Assembly (NCBI GenBank): GCA_012959785.1
Contig: DUCM01000014.1
Location: 1 to 64,000 of the forward strand
Direction of reading: 5' to 3'
DNA from: Planctomycetota bacterium
GTDB taxonomy: Bacteria; Planctomycetota; UBA1135; GCA-002686595
Length of the DNA stretch: 64,000 bases
Position 1 is the first letter of the stretch. The number at the start of each line of letters is the position of its first letter. This document shows, in pieces, positions 28,220 through 36,143 of this stretch. Below the pieces are notes generated by a model that had not been told where the DNA came from, made no database searches, and saw nothing but the letters and a program-made list of their open reading frames with translations. The position numbers and the translations under genes were made by a program.

Positions 28220-29362
28220 ATGCTGATTCAATCCGTCGCCCTCGTCGCTGCGTTTCTTACCACGGGACCGATGCAGAAAGCACCCATAGCCCAAGCCGGA
28301 CCCGAAGCGGAAAAACCTGCGCGCACCTGGCAAGCGAAACTCGGGCAAGCCGCGCCGGATTTCGAGTTACTGGACAGTAACGGCAAGTCCTGGCAGCTCT
28401 GTGCGCAGCGCGGCAAGCTGGTGGTGCTTGAGTGGTACAACCCCGAGTGCCCCGTGGTGCGCCGCGCCCACGCACCGGAGGGCCCCCTGGCCAATCTCGG
28501 AAACGAGGCCACCGATCGAGGTGTGGTCTGGCTGGCCATCAACTCCAGCGCACCCGGAGCGCAGGGCGCCAGCCTCGAGGCCAACCGAGAGGGAATCAAG
28601 CGCATGGGGATTCGCTACCCATTGCTGCTCGACAGCACGGGCTGGGTGGGCCGCATGTACGCAGCGACCAACACGCCGCAACTTTTCATCATCGACGCCG
28701 AGGGGCTCTTGGCATACAGCGGTGGCCACGAGGACAAGCAACCCGGCTCGCCCGTGGAGCGCGCCCTCGCCGAATTGGCCGATGGCCGCTCGGTCGCGAC
28801 CCCGCGCACCAAGGCCGTCGGTTGTTCGGTCAAGTACAGCAACAAGGCCAAGCTCGGTCTTGTCGCGCCGACCTTCAAACTCAATGATCTCAAAGGCAAG
28901 CCCCACACCCTGTCCGACCTGCGGGGCTCCTTTGTGGTCCTGGAATGGTTCAATCCCCTTTGCCCGGTGGTCAAGCGCGCCCACAGCCGTGGCGGCGCCC
29001 TCGAGGCGGGCGCTGCGCGGCAACAGAAGCTGGGCGTGCAGTGGTTGGCAATCAACTCTGGAGCTCCCCAAAGACAAGGCACGCGCCTCGCAGATAACCT
29101 CGAGGCCCAGGAGCGCTGGCAGCTTTCCCATCCAATTCTGCTCGATGCCGAGGGCAAGGTCGGCCAGAGCTATGGCGCGAAGACCACACCTCAGATGGTT
29201 TTGATCGATCCTCGCGGAGTGATTGTGTACACGGGTGCTCACCAGGATCGAGCCGGCGAAGTGTTCTACATCGACCAGGCTTTGACAGAGCTACGCGCAG
29301 GTCAAGAAGTCAGCCAGGCCAGCACGCGCTCGTTTGGCTGTAGCGTGAAGTACGACAAGTAG
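28220..29362 (+). CDS. Tandem-domain redoxin (two thioredoxin-like domains)
   Basis: A 380-residue exported protein made of two copies of one thioredoxin-like unit. Copy 1 (about 35-205) has VVLEWYNPECPVVRRAH, WLAINSSAPGAQG, TPQLFII and ends GCSVKY. Copy 2 (about 208-380) has VVLEWFNPLCPVVKRAH, WLAINSGAPQRQG, TPQMVLI and ends GCSVKY. The family normally has one such unit with a single active-site Cys followed by Pro rather than CxxC. Both copies keep that Cys and the C-terminal Cys. The N-terminus looks like a signal peptide. The gene follows the DsbD-alpha-like gene, suggesting a shared periplasmic thiol pathway. Confidence 0.83.
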   Translation: MLIQSVALVAAFLTTGPMQKAPIAQAGPEAEKPARTWQAKLGQAAPDFELLDSNGKSWQLCAQRGKLVVLEWYNPECPVVRRAHAPEGPLANLGNEATDRGVVWLAINSSAPGAQGASLEANREGIKRMGIRYPLLLDSTGWVGRMYAATNTPQLFIIDAEGLLAYSGGHEDKQPGSPVERALAELADGRSVATPRTKAVGCSVKYSNKAKLGLVAPTFKLNDLKGKPHTLSDLRGSFVVLEWFNPLCPVVKRAHSRGGALEAGAARQQKLGVQWLAINSGAPQRQGTRLADNLEAQERWQLSHPILLDAEGKVGQSYGAKTTPQMVLIDPRGVIVYTGAHQDRAGEVFYIDQALTELRAGQEVSQASTRSFGCSVKYDK

Positions 29363-29385
29363 GCCACGCAAGCATCAGGCAACCC

Positions 29386-29442
29386 ATGCAAGAAGGCTCA
29401 TTCGAGGAGCAACTCAAAGGTCCGGGAGGGTCGGCGCGGTGA
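29386..29442 (+). CDS. Possible 18-codon upstream ORF overlapping tyrA start
   Basis: An ATG at 29386 opens a frame of 18 codons (MQEGSFEEQLKGPGGSAR) whose TGA overlaps the GTG of the next gene as GTGA. This is the same overlap style used between true genes in this window. It could couple translation into tyrA. It has a single Phe and no Tyr, so a classical attenuator leader peptide is unlikely. Chance cannot be excluded. Confidence 0.3.
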   Translation: MQEGSFEEQLKGPGGSAR

Positions 29443-30500
29443 CTTCTCGCCTGGTCGCCTTCTATGGCTACGGCCGCTTTGGCGCCGCTTTTGGCGCGCG
29501 ACTCGCAGACGCCGGCTTCACTGTGCGCGCCTGGGACCTGCACTCATCGCCACCCGCCGCCGTAGCGGCGGTCAGCCCCGAGGAGCTGGTAGCGGGCGCC
29601 GACCTGGTGGTGTTGGCCGTTCCGGTGGCGGCCATGCGATCGGCTTTGGCGCGGCTCCGCCCTTGCTTGTGCCCAGAGCACACTGTGCTCGATGTGGGCT
29701 CGGTCAAGAGTGGACCCGCGGCCGCCATGGGGGAGTTCCTCGGCAACCAGATTCCTTGGGTAGGCACCCACCCCTTGTTCGGGCCCACCAGCCTGGCCCG
29801 CGGCGAGCGGCCCTTGCGCGCGGTGGTCTGTGCCAACGCACAACACCCCGAGGCAGCCGAGGCTGTGCGCTCTCTCTACTCCGCCATCGGCTGCGAGCTG
29901 ATCGAGCAGACCCCAGAAGAGCACGACCAGTTCATGGCCGAGGGACACGCCTTGGCCTACTTCGTGGCCAAGGGATTCATCGATGCCGAGATCGATTTGG
30001 ATAGGCCCTTCGCGCCGCCCTCCGTGCAGGCCATTGCGCGCACGGTGGAGGCGGTACAAGCCGATGCAGCACACCTCTTCGCAAGCCTGCACCGCGAAAA
30101 CCCCTATGCAAGAGATGCCCGGCGGCGTTTGCTCGAAGCTCTAGGCAAGACCGATGCCGCTCTCAACGAAGAGCCAAGAGAGGGTGAGGTGGCACACGCC
30201 GAACTCGGCGCGCTGCACATCGACGAGGCCCCGCTCGTTCCCGCGCCGCTCTTGGAGGCGCGCGCTTTGATCGACGACCTCGACGATTCCTTGATGGAGC
30301 TATTGGCGCGCCGCGCCGACTTGTCCCTCCGCGCCGCGCAGGCTAAGGCCATGGAGGGGCGCACAATTCGCGATCCAGCGCGGGAAAGAGCCCAACTTGC
30401 TGCCCGTAGACAGAGGGCCGCAGAGCTGGGCCTCGACGAAGAAACGGTGACCCAGGTTTTCGAAGCGGTCTTGCGGTTCTCCCGCAACCACCAGGGCTAG
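29439..30500 (+). CDS. tyrA: Bifunctional prephenate dehydrogenase-chorismate mutase (dehydrogenase first)
   Basis: A 353-residue protein. Residues 1 to about 255 form a TyrA dehydrogenase: Rossmann motif GYGRFGAAFG, DVGSVKSGPAAAM, the conserved GTHPLFGPTS with catalytic His, and the helical dimerisation part. Residues about 265-353 resemble an AroQ chorismate mutase (LIDDLDDSLMELLARRADLSLRAAQAKAMEGRTIRDPARERA). Together they would take chorismate to 4-hydroxyphenylpyruvate for tyrosine. E. coli T-protein has the mutase at the N-terminus, so the order here is reversed. The start is GTG, with GGGAGGG upstream. The stop overlaps the convergent gene's stop within CTAG. Confidence 0.87.
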   Translation: MTSRLVAFYGYGRFGAAFGARLADAGFTVRAWDLHSSPPAAVAAVSPEELVAGADLVVLAVPVAAMRSALARLRPCLCPEHTVLDVGSVKSGPAAAMGEFLGNQIPWVGTHPLFGPTSLARGERPLRAVVCANAQHPEAAEAVRSLYSAIGCELIEQTPEEHDQFMAEGHALAYFVAKGFIDAEIDLDRPFAPPSVQAIARTVEAVQADAAHLFASLHRENPYARDARRRLLEALGKTDAALNEEPREGEVAHAELGALHIDEAPLVPAPLLEARALIDDLDDSLMELLARRADLSLRAAQAKAMEGRTIRDPARERAQLAARRQRAAELGLDEETVTQVFEAVLRFSRNHQG

Positions 30501-31711
30501 AGGGCAGCGGCTCCCAGGACCTCTTCTTCGGTCAGCAGCCGGGGCGTTTCCTTGGCCAGACGCAGGATGTTCTGGACGGCTTCGTCGGTGGGCTCAATGC
30601 CGCGCTTTTCCAAGAACCAGAGGACATTCGACTTGCCACTCATGGGGCCCACCATGATCTTTTGCTCGAGGCCGAAGAGGTCGGCGGGAACACCCGAGTA
30701 GACGCGGTTGGCGAGCCAGGTGTCGTTTTTGCGCAGGGCCTTGACCACCGCCGAGGCGTGCACGCCCGTGCCGGTTTCAAACGCATCGGGGCCGAAGACA
30801 GGGTAGTTAACGGGGAAGGGCATTCGAATCGCTTCGTGGGCCTTGCGGCAATATTCGCCCAAGCGCGTCAGGTCATTATTGATGACGCCGTTGAGGCGCA
30901 GATTGACTAGCAGGAGATCCATCTCGGTGTTGCCTGTGCGCTCGCCGACTCCCAAAGCCGTGGCATGCAGCCGCGTCGCACCCGCGTCGAGTGCGGCCAG
31001 GGTGTTGATCAACCCCAGCCCGCGATCACGGTGACCATGCCAGTCAATGCCGACCGAGGCACCCAGGCGGTCCACAAGATCCTTTACAAACCCAACCACG
31101 GCCCGCGCTCCAGAAGGCGTTGAGTGCCCGCAGGTGTCGCACACGCACAAGCGCTGGGCGCCGGCTTCGATGGCGGTCGTGTAGAGAGCGCTGACTTGAT
31201 CGGGATTGGCCCGCGAGGTGTCCTCGGTGACGAACATCGAGGGCAGGTCGTGTTGCGTGCAGAACTCAATCGCATCGCGCGAGAGCTTGAGCATGTCATC
31301 AAAGTTCCAGTTCTCGGCGTACTGGCGGATTGGGCTCGAGCCGATGAAGGCGCAGACCTCGATGGCCACGCCAGTTTCTTGAACGATGTCCAGCACCGGT
31401 TCGATGTCGCTGATGACGGTGCGACAAGCCACATTGGGCGTAATCGAGAGGGTGGCCGTTTCGCGTACCAGTTGCGTGATGTGTTCTCGGGCCCGCGCTC
31501 CCGCTCCCGGCAAACCCACATCCACCGTGTGAATGCCGAGCTCATCCATCAAATGCACCAACTCGATCTTCTTGTCGAGATCGGGATCGGTCACCGAGGG
31601 ACTCTGCAATCCATCGCGCAGGGTTTCGTCGTCGAACTGGACTTCGGCCTGCACTTTGGGATAAGGCATGTTCCAGTCGTGAATCAGCGACTCGCGGTTT
31701 GAATCGGTCAT
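30497..31711 (-). CDS. 2-isopropylmalate synthase-like (HMGL/LeuA family) enzyme
   Basis: A 404-residue acyl-CoA-dependent Claisen-type aldolase/synthase of the HMGL-like TIM barrel family. It has DETLRDGLQSP (catalytic Arg-Asp), DVGLPGAG, the signature HGHRDRGLGLINTLAAL, and the metal motif HATALGVGERTGNTEMD. Residues after about 300 form the connecting subdomain. The C-terminal leucine-binding regulatory domain of full LeuA is missing, so it is a short form, or else a homocitrate, citramalate or related synthase. The ATG at 31711 is chosen. The sequence upstream is not conserved in style. It stands alone, convergent with tyrA and with no other leu genes nearby. Confidence 0.8.
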   Translation of the reverse strand: MTDSNRESLIHDWNMPYPKVQAEVQFDDETLRDGLQSPSVTDPDLDKKIELVHLMDELGIHTVDVGLPGAGARAREHITQLVRETATLSITPNVACRTVISDIEPVLDIVQETGVAIEVCAFIGSSPIRQYAENWNFDDMLKLSRDAIEFCTQHDLPSMFVTEDTSRANPDQVSALYTTAIEAGAQRLCVCDTCGHSTPSGARAVVGFVKDLVDRLGASVGIDWHGHRDRGLGLINTLAALDAGATRLHATALGVGERTGNTEMDLLLVNLRLNGVINNDLTRLGEYCRKAHEAIRMPFPVNYPVFGPDAFETGTGVHASAVVKALRKNDTWLANRVYSGVPADLFGLEQKIMVGPMSGKSNVLWFLEKRGIEPTDEAVQNILRLAKETPRLLTEEEVLGAAAL

Positions 31712-31856
31712 ATAGACAAGGATAACGATCCTTGCCAAGGCGCACCACATCCCCTGGCCAGGGCAGGGGCTTCCAAGGGCCAGGCCTCCCATAAACCGAG
31801 CCTCTGGCCCATCAGGCCCGAGGGCCGGGCTCAGCGAAAGGTCTCAAATGGAGCGG

Positions 31857-34253
31857 CTACTCAAACCTTCGGCACCACTCGGTGTCGCAGTTTGGATCCC
31901 AGAGCGGCTCAATCATGCCAGGGTCTCCAGCCATGGTGTAGCCAAGTGCTGCGAGTTGGCTGATCATCTCTTCATCGTTGGTCAATTGGCCACCCAGGCC
32001 GCTGGAATCGGCATTGCCAAGCCATGCGACGAGCCGGGCCCTCAAAGCCCACGCCAGATCGAAATTCTCTTCAAGGATGTTGGAGGCGCACTGGGGGTCG
32101 GAGGCGAGGTTGTAGAGTTCGGTCTCTCCCTGTTCGAAGATGACTTCGGCAACTCCACCACTCTTGTGTTTGCACAGATGGAGAATCAAATGCCACTGCC
32201 TGTAGTTGAGAGATGCGCATTGCCCATGGGCCGACACTGCGAAGCGGGGCGCTTTCGCCTCTGGAGCCGGAGACATGGTGTGCTTGATAAGGTTTTCTCC
32301 GGGGAACCCGTCTGCGTCAATTCCAGCGAGTTCGAGGAGCGTGCGGCCAACATGAATCTGTTCGACGGGTGCCGAGATTCTGAAGTCCTTTGGGCTGTTT
32401 GGGTAGGCGATGATCAAGGGCACATGGATGCTCGAAGGATAGAGTCCCGCATGATCGCAATAGATTCCGTGGTGCCCTATGTTCTCGCCGTGATCTGCGG
32501 TGAAGGCAATGATTCCCTCTTTGAAGCGCGGAATCTCGAAGACGCGACGAAGCTGGGTGTCCAAGAAGGTGATCTCGCCGCGGTACTGGGCGGATTGGAA
32601 GACCACATCCTCAGCGCTTCCAACGAGGCCTGCATTCACCGGCGTAACAGGTCCCCTCTGGTCGCCGGGAGGGACGTTGAGAGCCCCCGGTGTCAGGGTC
32701 GTTGCCGTATCAGCGATGTACATCTGATCGTAGGGCTTCGGCGGATCGTACGGCGTGTGTGCGTCGAAAACATGCAGCCAGACGAAGACAGGCGTGCCCT
32801 CGTAGTCGCTGAGGTAGTACTCCAGCGCGCTGATGGACAGCCTGGAGTTGACCTGCGGCACCCTTGGTCTATACATGCGGTCGAAGCCCTGTCCGAGACC
32901 CGAGATCTCATGACCGAGGTGTTTGGCGCTAGTGGCCGCGAGCGTTGCATAGCCCGCTTCGCGGAACTTCTCCGCGAGAGTGTTGGCCGCTCCAAGTAGA
33001 GGGCGGTAGTTGTTCAGGATGGCCGTGTCGCGCGGGTGGATCGCAGTCATCAGCGCGATGTGCGAGGGGTTTGTGACATTTGTGGCCGTATAGCAGTTTT
33101 CGAAGAAGAGCCCGCGCTTCGCGAAGGCATCGAGATGGGGGGTCTGGATGTCCACGCGGTTACCAGAGGCGCCCAGGTGGTCTGCCCGGTGCGTATCCGA
33201 AGTGATGAGGAGGACGGAGGGCGCACCCTTGAACGGCTCGTGAACGCGAATATCCCCCAGGGCGCACAGGGCTTCGAATTGGCTGTCGGATTCAAGTCGG
33301 TAGCTCAGTTGAATTCTCTCGTCAGCAAAGCCCTCAAGGGGAATGCGCACCGACTTCCAGCGTGCCCCCCGGGGCATGGGGAAGGAACGCTCGATCTTCT
33401 TGCCCGAGCTACCTGTAAGGCCAAGAAACAAGGTGGGCTGGGGGGCCTTTCTCAGTGGATAACGCAGGGGCGCCGGGACGCCGAACGAGAAGGAGAGAAA
33501 GCCGCCGGGCTCCGGAGCCAGAAAATCTCCAGCCAGTGCGCGCAGACTTGAGAGACCAACACCTCGTCGCAGGTCATCACCAAGCGCGATGAGATCCGCG
33601 GGCTTGTCGGGATCGGGCAGCCACGAAGAAATGGGGCGCGAAAGGAGGGCTACATCATGAATGGCTATTTCTCCTCCACCGCCTTTGACCTGCACCTCAA
33701 GAGTGTCAAAGGGCTTGGCGTGGAGGCGGGACTGCGCCACGGGAAAAAGCAGAACCTGGGAAGTGGCGGCGCCCTCCAGCGCAATCCCCCTGGAACCGAT
33801 GATTGGCTTGCCGTCCGTCAGAAACTGAATGCTGACCAACTCTTTCATGCGGACGGTGATTTCGAGGGCAACGACATTGAAGCTGGTGCCGAGGAAGCTG
33901 CCGGGGATATGAACCGTCTTGGGTGCCGTGCCAGACATAGCGAAGACGCTCTTCGGCTTGCCCGAGCCGCTTCCCGGGTGCACGAGGTGTATGTAGGGCT
34001 CGGAGCCCTCGGCTTCCCATTCTGAGGCTAGAGTGGGAATCGGAACCCTTGCTGATCTCTGCAGGACGGCCTGCTCGGCGCCCGACTGCGTGGGCGAGAG
34101 GGCAACAGCCCGTACGCGCTGCCGATCCGCAAGTCCCTGGCTCTCGGCATTTTCATGGAGGTTTCCACAACCATGCAGGCACCCGAGCGCAAGAGTGAAG
34201 GCGAGAGCCACATTGAAGTTGACGGTTGTGGTGCCGTGCCGGAAGTTGACCAT
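31857..34253 (-). CDS. Sulfatase-fold hydrolase, probable lipoprotein
   Basis: A 798-residue exported protein. The N-terminus has a signal with a possible lipobox ending in Cys (ALGC or LHGC, residues about 20-28). Residues about 50-330 form a beta-rich domain of unknown type. The alkaline-phosphatase-superfamily domain (about 345-720) starts SVLLITSDTHRADHLGA and contains HVFDAHTPYDPP and TADHGENIGHHG. The nucleophile region reads ATNVTNPSHIALMTA. The formylglycine Cys/Ser-x-Pro-x-Arg of true sulfatases is not there, so the nucleophile may be Thr, as in phospho-transferases of the superfamily. The substrate is unknown. The ATG at 34253 is chosen because it leads directly into the signal. Confidence 0.8.
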   Translation of the reverse strand: MVNFRHGTTTVNFNVALAFTLALGCLHGCGNLHENAESQGLADRQRVRAVALSPTQSGAEQAVLQRSARVPIPTLASEWEAEGSEPYIHLVHPGSGSGKPKSVFAMSGTAPKTVHIPGSFLGTSFNVVALEITVRMKELVSIQFLTDGKPIIGSRGIALEGAATSQVLLFPVAQSRLHAKPFDTLEVQVKGGGGEIAIHDVALLSRPISSWLPDPDKPADLIALGDDLRRGVGLSSLRALAGDFLAPEPGGFLSFSFGVPAPLRYPLRKAPQPTLFLGLTGSSGKKIERSFPMPRGARWKSVRIPLEGFADERIQLSYRLESDSQFEALCALGDIRVHEPFKGAPSVLLITSDTHRADHLGASGNRVDIQTPHLDAFAKRGLFFENCYTATNVTNPSHIALMTAIHPRDTAILNNYRPLLGAANTLAEKFREAGYATLAATSAKHLGHEISGLGQGFDRMYRPRVPQVNSRLSISALEYYLSDYEGTPVFVWLHVFDAHTPYDPPKPYDQMYIADTATTLTPGALNVPPGDQRGPVTPVNAGLVGSAEDVVFQSAQYRGEITFLDTQLRRVFEIPRFKEGIIAFTADHGENIGHHGIYCDHAGLYPSSIHVPLIIAYPNSPKDFRISAPVEQIHVGRTLLELAGIDADGFPGENLIKHTMSPAPEAKAPRFAVSAHGQCASLNYRQWHLILHLCKHKSGGVAEVIFEQGETELYNLASDPQCASNILEENFDLAWALRARLVAWLGNADSSGLGGQLTNDEEMISQLAALGYTMAGDPGMIEPLWDPNCDTEWCRRFE

Positions 34254-34468
34254 CGGGAAGAAGAGCCTGCTGGAAGGGGGGAAGTCAGCGCCGCAGCCGC
34301 CAGAGAGTGGGGAGGGCTGGCTGGGGCTATCCGTGAGTGTAACTCTAGCCCTCGGCGCAGGCACCAGGAACTCCTGCGGGGGGGGCTCTGTCCAGTTCTA
34401 CCCCAATCCGCCCAGGAGAGATCCGTCGAACAAGAGGCTGACATTCAAGCGCTGGGCCACGGGGGGGG

Positions 34469-35944
34469 CTACTCCTCGCGCGCCCCAAAGCCTGGAATTG
34501 AGCCAGGGCGAAGCTCAAACAGGGACTCCACCCGTTCCCTACCGACGAGTTTGCCCAACTCGGCGAGGCGTTCGGGGAAGTACTCGGGCTCATCGTCGAG
34601 GAGGTAAACAGGACGCCCAGCATCGAGCGCGGAGCGGACCCTGGTCAGAAGGCTTTCCGCGGACAGGTGATCAATCCTGAAGAGCACCAGATCCTCACGC
34701 CAACCCTCGACTTTTTGGGCGTAGCGCAGGGGGCCTTGAGCCACGAAATCGCCAAGCACCAGGGAACCTTGAGGAAGCTCTCGCTCGAGATCTTCGAGGT
34801 AGCGCCGCGCGGAACGGTCATTCGCCTTCCAGGGCCTCAGGAAGAAGACAACTTCGTCGCGGTAGGGGGCATCGCGAACGATTCCATCTGTCGGCAAGAG
34901 GCGGGCGATTGGGGGAGCCACCAAGTAGCCGAGGATTGGCAGGCCGATGCAGGCGCAGAGCAGGGGGCGCAGGAGAGCGGGCCGGCTTGCTAAAATTGTC
35001 CGTGCACCCAGGGCGATGGGGTAGGACGCCGCCAGGTAGACCGGGATGACGATGAGGTAGGAGCGCTGAATCATCCAGCATCCAGCGAAGAGATAATGAG
35101 TTGCTAGCAGGAGCCCCACTCCGATGCATGTGGTGCGACTGAATTGGCGCAAGCCCATGCAGACGAGGACCAGGGCTGGCCCGGCGAGGTTGTAGAGGGC
35201 CAGGGCGCCGAGCAGGCTGAGGTTCTTGGCGAGGAGCTCGAGGTTGGCGTAGCGCTCGAAGGCTTCGGACCAGTTGAGCTGTTCCATTTTCGCGCTGGCC
35301 GTGAAGCCAACTATGGCGAGGGAGGGCAAGAGCCAGCCCAGAAGCACACCAAAGACGGCCTTTTCAGCACCCTTCTTGCCGCTATCGGAGTGCCACGAGA
35401 GCCACACAATCGCTGGCATGGAGAAGAGGCAGAGAGGGTTCGCCAGGGCTCCAAAACCGAGGACCAAACCCGCCAGGATCGGACGCTTGACCACCAGGAG
35501 CCAGGCTGTCAAGGAGAGGCAGAAGATGACCACGGGATAGCTCTCGTACATCGACGAGACCATCCAGACTGTGTGTGCCACCCCTGTAGCGGCGACACCT
35601 ACGAGTGCCGGCCCACGCCCGGTTCCCAACCGAACGAGGGCTGAATAGAGAAAGCCCAGTCCGATCCCGCTCATGGCCGCCGAGAACAGATGCAGCCGTT
35701 GGGCGTAGGGCTCGATCGGAACCAGCGAGAATGGCCAAGAGAGGAGCAGGCTACCCGCGTGATTCCACTGCGATAGGGTGAAATTTAGATCATACACATA
35801 GATTGTCTGCTTGATCGATTCGCCCCAGACCACATCGCGCGCGCCTGCCGCTGCGTAGACAGCGATTGCCGCGAGGCTGACGACAACCGGCCACCAACGC
35901 CCGCTTGCCTCGCCGCCCACACCGGTTTCTTGTTTTGCACACAT
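34469..35944 (-). CDS. Polytopic membrane protein, GT-C/DUF2723-like
   Basis: A 491-residue protein with about nine to eleven hydrophobic segments between residues 15 and 350. They include VVVSLAAIAVYAAAGA, PALVGVAATGVAHTVWM, VVIFCLSLTAWLLVV and LLRPLLCACIGLPILGYLVAPP. A soluble C-terminal part of about 130 residues follows (ERELPQGSLVLGDFVAQGPLRYAQKVEGWREDLVLF). The layout, with an early extracytoplasmic loop (DVVWGES..YDLNFTLSQWNHAG), recalls GT-C-fold lipid-linked glycosyltransferases and DUF2723 proteins. This is a resemblance of architecture only. The ATG at 35944 is chosen. The upstream frame is not protein-like. The neighbour is a sulfatase-like lipoprotein in the same direction. Confidence 0.65.
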   Translation of the reverse strand: MCAKQETGVGGEASGRWWPVVVSLAAIAVYAAAGARDVVWGESIKQTIYVYDLNFTLSQWNHAGSLLLSWPFSLVPIEPYAQRLHLFSAAMSGIGLGFLYSALVRLGTGRGPALVGVAATGVAHTVWMVSSMYESYPVVIFCLSLTAWLLVVKRPILAGLVLGFGALANPLCLFSMPAIVWLSWHSDSGKKGAEKAVFGVLLGWLLPSLAIVGFTASAKMEQLNWSEAFERYANLELLAKNLSLLGALALYNLAGPALVLVCMGLRQFSRTTCIGVGLLLATHYLFAGCWMIQRSYLIVIPVYLAASYPIALGARTILASRPALLRPLLCACIGLPILGYLVAPPIARLLPTDGIVRDAPYRDEVVFFLRPWKANDRSARRYLEDLERELPQGSLVLGDFVAQGPLRYAQKVEGWREDLVLFRIDHLSAESLLTRVRSALDAGRPVYLLDDEPEYFPERLAELGKLVGRERVESLFELRPGSIPGFGAREE

Positions 35945-36143
35945 GTTGGCGGGAAAGCTACACCAGGGCAATGCCTGCGGCAAACCGGAATGTAGACTCC
36001 TTCTGGAGCGGCCGCCCAGAGCGCCATGCGCAGCTTGGGGCAAGGCCTCCGAAGAGCAGGCGCCTCGCGCCAAGATCCGCCCCCTCAGTTGAAGATGAGG
36101 GCATCGAGGCGGACAGGGATGGTGGCAGTTATTGGCTAGTCTT

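Noticed and set aside
31800-31840. Terminator between the sulfatase gene and the LeuA-like gene
   Set aside because: The GAGCC/GGCTC and GGCCC/GGGCC arms pair only imperfectly and no U-run follows on either strand.
31848-32999. Long plus-strand reading frame (383 codons)
   Set aside because: It lies wholly antisense to the sulfatase gene, shows no family motifs, and is explained by GC-rich codon structure of the opposite strand.
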